From JAMZMI01 sp964353015 (lineage in GTDB: Bacteria > Bacteroidota > Bacteroidia > Cytophagales > Cyclobacteriaceae), in contig CAYGUA010000013.1 of assembly GCA_964353015.1 (NCBI GenBank), positions 1 to 64,000 on the forward strand: a stretch of 64,000 nucleotides of DNA, read 5' to 3'. The notes under the pieces were generated by a model. It did no database searches and was not told the DNA's origin. It saw only the letters and a program-made list of their open reading frames with translations. Position 1 is the stretch's first letter, and each line of letters opens with the position of its first letter. This document shows positions 55,495-63,141 of the stretch, one piece after another. Position numbers and translations under genes: made by a program.

Positions 55495-56225
55495 TTTATT
55501 CCTAACCTAATCGTGTTATTTAGATCATTGGGGTTATCCACATCATTCCAGAGATAGCCAGAAAGCTCAATGACCTTTGCTTGTCTTTCATCAATAAGTT
55601 TAGACACCATATCTGATATGGAAAATTTTGATTGATCAAAACATGCTTTCAACACAGAATAAATCTCTTTGTTTAAAAAGAATAGCCCTGTATCATATCT
55701 ATTGTATTCTTTAATTTCCTTCCCAATTTTTTGAATGAATAATTGATCATCAATAAACACTTTGGTTACATCCTCCAGGTCGATATGAGCATTCCATTCC
55801 CCTGGTGTGTCTACTGCCAGAAATAATTGTTCTTCATGATTTGGGCCAGAGACTTGATCCCTAAACTGAGTTACAAATTCCTGCTGGAAAGCATGATCAC
55901 CCATGGTTAAAAAGAAAGAGTCGATTTGATTCTTGGTAACCCACGGAGAGGTAGCGTTCAGTGAATAGCCATTTTCCAGATCATACCTTTCATTATGAAC
56001 CAAATCAATTACTACACCATAGGAGGCAGCAATTGTCGGCACAAGATCACGTATTGGGTCAGGATTGTGACCGGTAACAATGCAGAAATGCCCCACTCCT
56101 GCATGTCTGAAATTTCGAATATGACGTTCCAGCATGGTGATCCCGTTAATCTCCAAAAGAGACTTAGGTTTGCCTGTATCCAAACGTGAATTTTTGCCTG
56201 CGGCCAGTATAATACAGTGTTTCAT
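55491..56225 (-). CDS. NTP transferase, CTP:inositol-phosphate cytidylyltransferase-like
   Basis: 244 aa nucleotidyltransferase. LAAGKNSRLDTGKPKSLLEI holds the nucleotide loop and catalytic Lys. The metal Asp is in FFLTMGDHAFQQE, and a C-terminal DVDNPNDL follows. LAAG...RL...PK.LLEI and MGDH match inositol-1-phosphate cytidylyltransferases (IPCT) as well as phosphocholine cytidylyltransferase-type enzymes. Adjacent ino1 makes IPCT the best guess: it would form CDP-inositol. Convergent with ino1 but separated by strand. Confidence 0.82.
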   Translation of the reverse strand: MKHCIILAAGKNSRLDTGKPKSLLEINGITMLERHIRNFRHAGVGHFCIVTGHNPDPIRDLVPTIAASYGVVIDLVHNERYDLENGYSLNATSPWVTKNQIDSFFLTMGDHAFQQEFVTQFRDQVSGPNHEEQLFLAVDTPGEWNAHIDLEDVTKVFIDDQLFIQKIGKEIKEYNRYDTGLFFLNKEIYSVLKACFDQSKFSISDMVSKLIDERQAKVIELSGYLWNDVDNPNDLNNTIRLGIN

Positions 56226-56309
56226 TTACTGTTAATTGTGAGTATCGCTTTAGTATTTCTTCAAAAAAAAAAAACTAAAATGGTTAACTTTAAATCTAAT
56301 CTTCTGTGA

Positions 56310-57440
56310 ATGAACGTAGAACCAATTTCTATTAATCAGGTAACAACTAAGGCTGAATTAAAAGCATTCATAAAATTCCCGATTACCCTGTACAAAAGTA
56401 ATTCATACTATGTGCCTCCCATCATTGATTTTGAACTAAGCACACTCGATTCAAAAAAAAACCCAGCTTTTGAACATTGTCTAGCCACATACTGGATAGC
56501 TAAAAGAGGCAAACAAATAGTTGGGAGAATCGCCGGAATAATTTTGAAAAAGGAGTTAAATGAGGTCAAAAAAGCGCGATTCGGGTGGATTGATTTTATT
56601 GACGACCATGAAGTTTCCTCGGCCCTATTCGATACTGTTTCCGGCTGGGCAAATTCCCATGGTGCAACGCAGCTTCATGGCCCATTGGGTTTTACGGATC
56701 TCGACTTTGAAGGAGCTTTGATTGAAGGTTTTGATCAGCTTGCCACACAGGCAACCATTTACAACGACCCCTATTATGTGGACCATTATTCGGAATATGG
56801 TTTTGAGAAAGCTGTTGACTGGGTGGAATATAGAGGAACTGTTCCTGATGTGATCCCCCAAAAGCTGGAACGAATTGCTTCTCTTGTCAAGTCCCGGTTC
56901 AAATTAACTGTGCTTCAATTCAAGAAGGACAATGAAATTCGGAAATATGCATATGAGGTTATAGAACTACTGAATAGGACATACAATCACCTATATGGGT
57001 ATTATCCATTATCGGATGCCCAAATCAAATATTACGTAAAATTGTATTTCGGATTTATCCGGCGGGAATACGTGAATATTATTACGAATGAAAAGGGGAA
57101 AATAGTCGCCATGGCGATATCCATGCCGTCCATGTCACGCTCCTTTCAAAAGGCCAAGGGCTCACTTTTCCCTTTCGGATTTGTTCATGTCTTAAAAAGT
57201 TTTTATTCCAATAAAGATTTAGACTTGTTTTTAATAGCCGTTGATCCTGAGTATCAAAAACTAGGAACGAGTGCAGTTATTTTTCACGAGCTCTTTGCTT
57301 CCTATATCAAAAAGGGAGTCAAAACTATTTCAACTGGCCCCATGTTGGAGGATAATTTTGGGGTACAGAACCTCTGGACTGATTACCATGGATTAATCAG
57401 TGCCAAATTACGAAGGAGATGCTTTATTAAAACTTTATGA
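56310..57440 (+). CDS. GNAT-fold acyltransferase, candidate ceramide N-acyltransferase
   Basis: 376 aa. FPITLYKSNSYYVPPIID and FWIAKRG-like WIAKRGKQIVGRIAGIIL open the chain. The C-terminal GNAT part has FLIAVDPEYQKLGTSAVIFH, with the CoA/pantetheine-binding turn, and STGPMLEDNFGVQNLW. The family is a long GNAT type found near lipid genes. Bacterial ceramide synthases have been described as GNAT-like acyltransferases, and the DEGS-like desaturase nearby makes this a candidate. It could instead acylate another amine. Its TGA overlaps the ketosynthase ATG. Confidence 0.65.
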   Translation: MNVEPISINQVTTKAELKAFIKFPITLYKSNSYYVPPIIDFELSTLDSKKNPAFEHCLATYWIAKRGKQIVGRIAGIILKKELNEVKKARFGWIDFIDDHEVSSALFDTVSGWANSHGATQLHGPLGFTDLDFEGALIEGFDQLATQATIYNDPYYVDHYSEYGFEKAVDWVEYRGTVPDVIPQKLERIASLVKSRFKLTVLQFKKDNEIRKYAYEVIELLNRTYNHLYGYYPLSDAQIKYYVKLYFGFIRREYVNIITNEKGKIVAMAISMPSMSRSFQKAKGSLFPFGFVHVLKSFYSNKDLDLFLIAVDPEYQKLGTSAVIFHELFASYIKKGVKTISTGPMLEDNFGVQNLWTDYHGLISAKLRRRCFIKTL

Positions 57441-58714
57441 TGAGTAGAAAGAGAGTTGTAATTACAGGTATGGGCGTTGTTGCTCCAAATGCTTTAGGAG
57501 TTGATGCTTTTGCGGAAGCCCTTTTTGAGGGCAAGTCCGGTATCACATTTCAAGAGGAATCAAAAAAGTTGAATTTCAGATGTCAAATTGGGGGTTCACC
57601 TAAAATAACATCAGAATATTTGGAGAAATACCTTCCTAAAATTCACCGTGAAGTACTCAAAAATAACGGAATAATATACGGATGTTTGGCCGGTTTAGAA
57701 GCCTTCAAAATGTCTGGAGTAATCCATGGGGTAGAACGAAACTCAAGAATGGGTATGGTGTTTGGCTCAGGAGCAACAGGAATGGATGCATTTTCAGAAA
57801 GCACTTTTCACACAATTAATGCGGGAAAAAACAGATTACTTGGCACCACAATAATCCCTCAGTCAATGAATAGTGGAGCAGCGGCCTATCTAAACCAAAT
57901 ACTTGGATTGGGTGGCCCTGTTATTTCTAACTCATCCGCCTGTACAACGGGTACAGAATCCATTTTGATGGGATATGAACAAATACAACTTGGGAAAGCG
58001 GAAATGATGCTCTGCGGAAGTTCCGAAGGAATTGGACGATATATCTGGGGTGCTTTCGACTCCATGCGCATTCTGTGTTCAAATACCAACGAGCAGCCTG
58101 AATATGGATCACGACCAATGAGCAGCTCTTCATCCGGATTTGTACCTGCTGGTGGTGCTGGGGCGGTGGTGCTTGAAACTTTGGAATCTGCACAATTGAG
58201 AGGAGCAAACATATACGCCGAACTTCTATCTGGTTTTCAAAATTGTGGGGGCATGAGAGATGGGGGCTCCATGACAGCACCAAATCCCACGGCGGCTTCC
58301 GAATGTATCAGGGGGGCTATCAAAATGGCAAATATTGAATCCAGAGAAATTGACCTCATCTCAGGCCATTTAACATCAACTAAAGCAGATCCATTGGAAA
58401 TAAAAATTTGGTCCGAAGGCTTGGAACAATTCGGAGAGGATTTCCCATTTATAAACACAACCAAATCAATGATTGGCCATTGTATAGCGGGTGCTGGATC
58501 CATTGAGTCTGTTGCAAGTATTATTCAGATGAATAGCTCATTTATTCATAAGAACATAAATCTCACTGAAGCATCCATTCACCCCGAAATACTCAAACTT
58601 ATCCCAGCAGACAAAATTCCTTTGAATAGCATCTCAGCAGAAATAAATACTGTGATCAAATCCAATTTTGGATTTGGGGATGTAAATTGCTGCCTAATAT
58701 TTAGAAAATTTTGA
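57437..58714 (+). CDS. beta-ketoacyl-ACP synthase (FabF-like)
   Basis: 425 aa KS with an intact triad: Cys169 in SNSSACTTGTES, His311 in LISGHLTSTKADP, His348 in KSMIGHCIAGAGS. It should condense acyl-ACP with malonyl-ACP. It is translationally coupled to the GNAT gene and followed 6 bp later by a dedicated ACP, so it is a special-purpose KS, not the housekeeping FabF. The HLTSTK sequence replaces the common HGTGT motif. Confidence 0.9.
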   Translation: MMSRKRVVITGMGVVAPNALGVDAFAEALFEGKSGITFQEESKKLNFRCQIGGSPKITSEYLEKYLPKIHREVLKNNGIIYGCLAGLEAFKMSGVIHGVERNSRMGMVFGSGATGMDAFSESTFHTINAGKNRLLGTTIIPQSMNSGAAAYLNQILGLGGPVISNSSACTTGTESILMGYEQIQLGKAEMMLCGSSEGIGRYIWGAFDSMRILCSNTNEQPEYGSRPMSSSSSGFVPAGGAGAVVLETLESAQLRGANIYAELLSGFQNCGGMRDGGSMTAPNPTAASECIRGAIKMANIESREIDLISGHLTSTKADPLEIKIWSEGLEQFGEDFPFINTTKSMIGHCIAGAGSIESVASIIQMNSSFIHKNINLTEASIHPEILKLIPADKIPLNSISAEINTVIKSNFGFGDVNCCLIFRKF

Positions 58715-58719
58715 GTTAA

Positions 58720-58977
58720 ATGAAGAGCATCGAAATACACGAAAAATTACTCCCAATAATTACAAAATATTTACCTGAAGAAATCACTGAAAAAGATATT
58801 ACTCCGGACAAAGACCTCCTTAAAGATTTAAAAGTTAATTCGGCCTACCTTATTGATATAATTATCGCCATCGAAGAAACATTTGATATTAAGATCGAAG
58901 ATGATGAAATCAACCAAATGAATACGGTTCAGGAATCCATCGATATTATATTATCTAAGGTTGGAGACCGGACGTAA
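58720..58977 (+). CDS. acyl carrier protein
   Basis: 85 aa. The phosphopantetheine Ser is S41 in LKVNSAYLIDII; the usual DSL is replaced by NSA. The protein is acidic with the four-helix pattern. Six bp after the ketosynthase. Its end overlaps the convergent CDP-alcohol gene by 23 bp. A dedicated ACP is also part of known bacterial sphingolipid pathways. Confidence 0.88.
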   Translation: MKSIEIHEKLLPIITKYLPEEITEKDITPDKDLLKDLKVNSAYLIDIIIAIEETFDIKIEDDEINQMNTVQESIDIILSKVGDRT

Positions 58978-59905
58978 TTGACCGGTTCGAGTCCAATACC
59001 AAAATTATTTTTTTATCCAAATTACCTTGCCATCTGTTGACCACAAACATGGGGAGAAACATGGCAATGGTAATCAAAAAATAAATGTCCATTCGCCCGA
59101 AAAGTGAGCAAATCATCAGCGTAGTGCGATGCATATTTGTGCCACAAGACAGAGCCCACCATGTTAAAATTTTCGTATTAAATTTTGAATAAAGCTGTTG
59201 AAATTCCTCCTTCCGTTCTCCAAATGAATTCTTCTCGAAGATAACCCTATGCTCCTTTGTTCGACTAATATAAAACGCTTGCTTACCGATATAGTCGACT
59301 TCCATATAATACAAGCATTTATTCCAGAACCCGTTGGGTTGCTTCTCTCTCTTAACCTCTGTTAAATCAGGGATTCTATGATCCCTTGCATTCTTGATGT
59401 AATAAATAAATTCGGTCTTATAAAATTCATAAGCGGCAGACTTGACGCTGTGAAGATACCCGGCTAGTATTGTTAATGGAACTATAAACGGACCATAATC
59501 ATCCAGAAAATAGATAGCACCACCTACGTAACATGCCACAAAAACAAATGTATCGATGATCGCATCTATCTTTCGCCCAAGTTCACTTGATGTCCCTGTC
59601 ATTCGTGCTAATTGGCCATCAGCGGAATCTAACAATCCGGAGAGGGTAATTAAAATACAAGCGAAAACTATTAGAGTAACGTTATCCTGAAAATAAAAGC
59701 ATATTCCCGCAAATACGCCCGCCACCAAACTCAAGATGGAGACATGATTCGGACTCAGCCCCAATCGATTACTTATTACAGCTAAATAATATCCTAAAAA
59801 ACGGCTGAAATAGATATCAAACCATTCCTCCACCTCCGGAAGTTTGATCGATTTATATGCAGAATCAAAATCAGTTTTGACCCTGAAAAGAATAGGCTTG
59901 AACAT
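58955..59905 (-). CDS. CDP-alcohol phosphatidyltransferase family protein
   Basis: 316 aa integral membrane enzyme with the complete family motif: D93-x2-D96-G97-x2-A100-R101-x8-G110-x3-D114-x3-D118 (DSADGQLARMTG...). It transfers a phospho-alcohol from a CDP carrier. With ino1 and an IPCT-like enzyme, likely CDP-inositol is the donor, as in archaeal DIPP synthesis; the acceptor could be a ceramide or another lipid alcohol. Classic CDP-diacylglycerol with inositol-phosphate is the alternative. One bp separates it from the DEGS-like gene upstream. Confidence 0.85.
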   Translation of the reverse strand: MFKPILFRVKTDFDSAYKSIKLPEVEEWFDIYFSRFLGYYLAVISNRLGLSPNHVSILSLVAGVFAGICFYFQDNVTLIVFACILITLSGLLDSADGQLARMTGTSSELGRKIDAIIDTFVFVACYVGGAIYFLDDYGPFIVPLTILAGYLHSVKSAAYEFYKTEFIYYIKNARDHRIPDLTEVKREKQPNGFWNKCLYYMEVDYIGKQAFYISRTKEHRVIFEKNSFGERKEEFQQLYSKFNTKILTWWALSCGTNMHRTTLMICSLFGRMDIYFLITIAMFLPMFVVNRWQGNLDKKIILVLDSNRSITSGLQP

Positions 59906-59906
59906 T

Positions 59907-60860
59907 TTAATTGGTTCTTTTCACTCTGGAAAAAAGAGAGACATTTCTGTTGGTTAAAAAACTGACTATTACGCCAGTCCAGGAACGATAAGAATAGAGA
60001 TCCGAATAATGTTTTCCAGCAATTTTTTTTAATTGAGGTAATTTGGAACCCGGCACATTAGGGAAATCATGATGTTCATTATGATACCCCACATTAAACA
60101 CCAATTTATTTAACCAACCATAATAGGAATAAGTCTCCTGACCCTCTTTAAATGCAAAATGCTCGGAAACAAAATGGCCACCCAAAGGATGTAGGCCGCA
60201 GGCAAGCGCAAGGGATAAAAACAAGTAGAAAAGTCCCCACCAGCCAACAAAAAAATAAAAACAAATAACAAAGACAATTTGAATTGCCATATTAATCAAT
60301 TGCCAATTTTCCGGCTTCATAGGTCGAACAAACAAGGGGCGTATTGCATAAAATGGTATTTGAAGTACCATCCAAATCAATTTCCCAAATAACCCCTTGA
60401 AAATGAGAGCTTCAAACCTCGACGCAATGTCTGTATCAATTTTGTCTTTCCCTTGATACCAATGATGCTCGGCATGATAGGCCTTGAATGACATGGCAAA
60501 TGGAAAAAGTAATGGGAAATTCACTAAAATGGCTAGCCAATTGTTCAATTCCCTCTTTTTGAATGCCAAATCATGTGTGATTTCATGAATGGCCAGCACG
60601 ATGATGTGATTTAAGGTAGTACCAACGATCAAAACCATGAGCATGAAATACCATGGATTTTCCGGCAAGAAAAAAACCGGGACCGAAAGCTGTAATAAAG
60701 AGACAAACAAGGCCTTATACTTAATAGACGAATCTGTCCCAAACAAGCTCTTTACTTCAGGAAATTCTTTTAGAATTGTCTTTCTCCTCTCAAAATGAGG
60801 CTCCTTTGAATCACTCCAAATAAATTGATTTTCACTCATATCAGTCGCGAATTTAATCAT
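59907..60860 (-). CDS. sphingolipid delta-4 desaturase (DEGS-like)
   Basis: 317 aa membrane desaturase with the three His boxes: HEITH (92-96), HAEHH (129-133) and HNEHH (260-264). The entire chain reads like eukaryotic DEGS1: N-terminal PHFERRKTILKEFPEVKSLF, then AIHEITHDLAF, SFKAYHAEHHWYQG, GLHPLGGHFVSEHFAFKEG and ETYSYYGWLNKLVFNVGYHN. The ending HHDFPNVPGSKLPQLKKIA matches the family. Such enzymes place a 4,5 trans double bond in dihydroceramide. Starts at 60860 or 60839; the first couples by ATGA to the phospholipase D gene. Confidence 0.92.
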   Translation of the reverse strand: MIKFATDMSENQFIWSDSKEPHFERRKTILKEFPEVKSLFGTDSSIKYKALFVSLLQLSVPVFFLPENPWYFMLMVLIVGTTLNHIIVLAIHEITHDLAFKKRELNNWLAILVNFPLLFPFAMSFKAYHAEHHWYQGKDKIDTDIASRFEALIFKGLFGKLIWMVLQIPFYAIRPLFVRPMKPENWQLINMAIQIVFVICFYFFVGWWGLFYLFLSLALACGLHPLGGHFVSEHFAFKEGQETYSYYGWLNKLVFNVGYHNEHHDFPNVPGSKLPQLKKIAGKHYSDLYSYRSWTGVIVSFLTNRNVSLFSRVKRTN

Positions 60861-61960
60861 TCGGGTTTTAATACCGTCCGTGAAGCAACTTTACCAAAGA
60901 CATTTAACGCTTTCATAACAGTAGCAGCAAACCAATCATTTGGCGAAGCTATTTTCAAAACCTGACTGGCTTCAAGCATAGGTGTCATGACAATATCCCT
61001 AAACGCTGACACGAGTTCTACATTCCTGGTTGTAATAACCACTTCCTGCTCAAAGTAAAAACTCACCAAATCGTAATTGCTACTACCAAAAACCAATTGG
61101 TTCTCGTCAATCAATATGGCCTTGAGATGAAACATCGCTGGATAATGATACAATTTGAAATACCCCTTCGAATGTTCAGATAAAAGCAATTTTTTAAAAA
61201 GGGATTTATTGTTGTTGGTAGGAGAAACAATTGAAACATCTACTCCCTTTTCGGAAGCCTTTTTCAAAACACTTAACAACGGGTCAGAAACATAGGGTGA
61301 AATAACCTGAATCGACTTTTTGGCAGAGGCGATGGTTTCAAAGAAATCATGATAAATTCTCTTGCTTTTCACCCCATTGAAAAGCCACAGACTGGAATCA
61401 CTAAAATCAAAAACTCTGGACTGATTCTTGCCCAGCCAGGTTGACTGAAAGTCATCTGAGAGGTATTTTGCTACGGATGCATCCACGAGCTCAATCATCA
61501 TGTCGTGCCAGGAAAAATTGTGATCACTAAAATTAATACCACCAAGGAACGCAATTTCATCATCGGCAATCATCATTTTTTTATGATTGCGAAGTGGGTA
61601 TTTGCTCATGAGCCACCCAACTGGATTGGTAAACTGTACCTTCACACCAGATTGCTCTGCTTTCTTGATCAAGGCACGCGTTTGTGTAATTTCCCTCCTA
61701 AAAGCTGAGTCTTTCAGATATCGCGTACCAAAAACAAAGCTGTCGCTAATCACAACTTTGGAAAAAGAGTCTATCAGCAAGCGCTTATCATCTGCAGGGG
61801 ACGCGATCATGATGTCGATTAGTTCCTCACCGGCAGCATCTCCTTCAAAAGTCATGGCTTGAACATAAAAGGATTCCCTGGCCGCAAGTGCCACTTCCTT
61901 CAAATGCTCCATAAACTGTCTGGAGCCCACAAGAATCTTAGCATTTTTCACAGACCGCAA
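60857..61960 (-). CDS. phospholipase D/cardiolipin synthase-like protein
   Basis: 367 aa with two HKD motifs: H126-x-K128-x4-D133 (NHKKMMIADD) and H278-x-K280-x4-D285 (HLKAILIDEN), so the catalytic pair is complete. No signal or membrane helix is evident. PLD enzymes transfer or hydrolyse phosphatidyl groups; with lipid genes either side it may handle a headgroup. First gene of the minus-strand operon PLD-DEGS-CDP-alcohol transferase. Confidence 0.88.
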   Translation of the reverse strand: MRSVKNAKILVGSRQFMEHLKEVALAARESFYVQAMTFEGDAAGEELIDIMIASPADDKRLLIDSFSKVVISDSFVFGTRYLKDSAFRREITQTRALIKKAEQSGVKVQFTNPVGWLMSKYPLRNHKKMMIADDEIAFLGGINFSDHNFSWHDMMIELVDASVAKYLSDDFQSTWLGKNQSRVFDFSDSSLWLFNGVKSKRIYHDFFETIASAKKSIQVISPYVSDPLLSVLKKASEKGVDVSIVSPTNNNKSLFKKLLLSEHSKGYFKLYHYPAMFHLKAILIDENQLVFGSSNYDLVSFYFEQEVVITTRNVELVSAFRDIVMTPMLEASQVLKIASPNDWFAATVMKALNVFGKVASRTVLKPE

Positions 61961-62116
61961 TAAACATCAGATTTTAAGCAAGTTAAAATAGATTATTAAG
62001 AATTCAACCGCGTTCTAAGTTTATTGAATAATTCACATCGTACTCATTCATCTTTTACGATATTGGAATGTACTTTATTCTGCATTTTGTAAATTCGCTT
62101 TCTCAAAATAAAGGTT

Positions 62117-62998
62117 ATGTTACGCTACAAATCAGACGTCAAAACGAATATCTACATACTTGTAGTCACTGGGCTGATGATGGGGTTATTTGTCTATCAT
62201 AACCACCTCAGCGGTGGTCTATACGCCATCATCTATGCCGCCGAATTGATCATGGCGATATCCGTAGGTGTGATGGTCCATAACGTACGCCATGTACCCA
62301 TGTGGAAAAACAAATTTCTAAACACCCTCACCGACTGCTGGCTGACGATATTATATGGATACCCGGTTTTTGGATGGATTCCAACGCACCTTCAAAACCA
62401 CCACACTCACACCAATAAAGAGGAAGACTACACAAAAACTTATGCCTTTTCAGAAAAAAACAACTTGTGGACATTGATCTATTACCCCATGTACAGTGGC
62501 GGAGTGCAGCAAAAGGCGATAGGACAATACTTAAAAAAATTATGGCATAATGATAGAGCAAAATTCTGGCAACATGCTCTACAAATCATTTCAATAATTT
62601 CATTTTTAGCTATAGTCTTTATTGTTGATTGGAAAGCGGCACTGCTGTATGTGATTCTACCGCATCAAATTTCACTTAATGCTGTGTTGGTTTTTAATTA
62701 TGTGCAGCACATACAAGCTGATGAAGAATCGGAGTATAACCACTCCAGAAATATTGAAGGTTTCCTTAACGTATTCCTATTCAATAATGGACTACACACA
62801 GCCCATCACCTAAAGCCACACCTCCACTGGAGCAGGCTTCCGGAGTTTCACAATGAAATAAGACACAAGATCGATCCTTCTCTAATAGAGAAAAATTTGA
62901 TCTGGTATCTAATAAGACAGTATCTGATCGTTCCGTTTTATCAACCCTGGCAGCAAAAAAATCTCAGACAAATACGAATTAGAGAGGGAGTAGATTAG
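62117..62998 (+). CDS. membrane fatty-acyl desaturase/hydroxylase
   Basis: 293 aa with His boxes HNVRH (55-59), HLQNHHTH (91-98) and HTAHH (about 233), four membrane spans, and a diiron pattern. It differs from the DEGS-like gene next door and resembles the bacterial fatty-acid desaturase/hydroxylase group; which reaction is unclear. Divergent from PLD with about 150 bp between, so it shares a regulatory region with the minus-strand operon. Confidence 0.85.
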   Translation: MLRYKSDVKTNIYILVVTGLMMGLFVYHNHLSGGLYAIIYAAELIMAISVGVMVHNVRHVPMWKNKFLNTLTDCWLTILYGYPVFGWIPTHLQNHHTHTNKEEDYTKTYAFSEKNNLWTLIYYPMYSGGVQQKAIGQYLKKLWHNDRAKFWQHALQIISIISFLAIVFIVDWKAALLYVILPHQISLNAVLVFNYVQHIQADEESEYNHSRNIEGFLNVFLFNNGLHTAHHLKPHLHWSRLPEFHNEIRHKIDPSLIEKNLIWYLIRQYLIVPFYQPWQQKNLRQIRIREGVD

Positions 62999-63141
62999 AA
63001 TTTTCGCATCGCCCAATGACTTCAAGATTTATTTTTCTTGCGATTTTCATTTATTACTTTACCGGCCAGGTGCAAGCTGGAATAATCAAAAACGACCAAT
63101 TCTAACAATCGCATGTCCCAAGTTCTTTTCTGAAATAGAAA

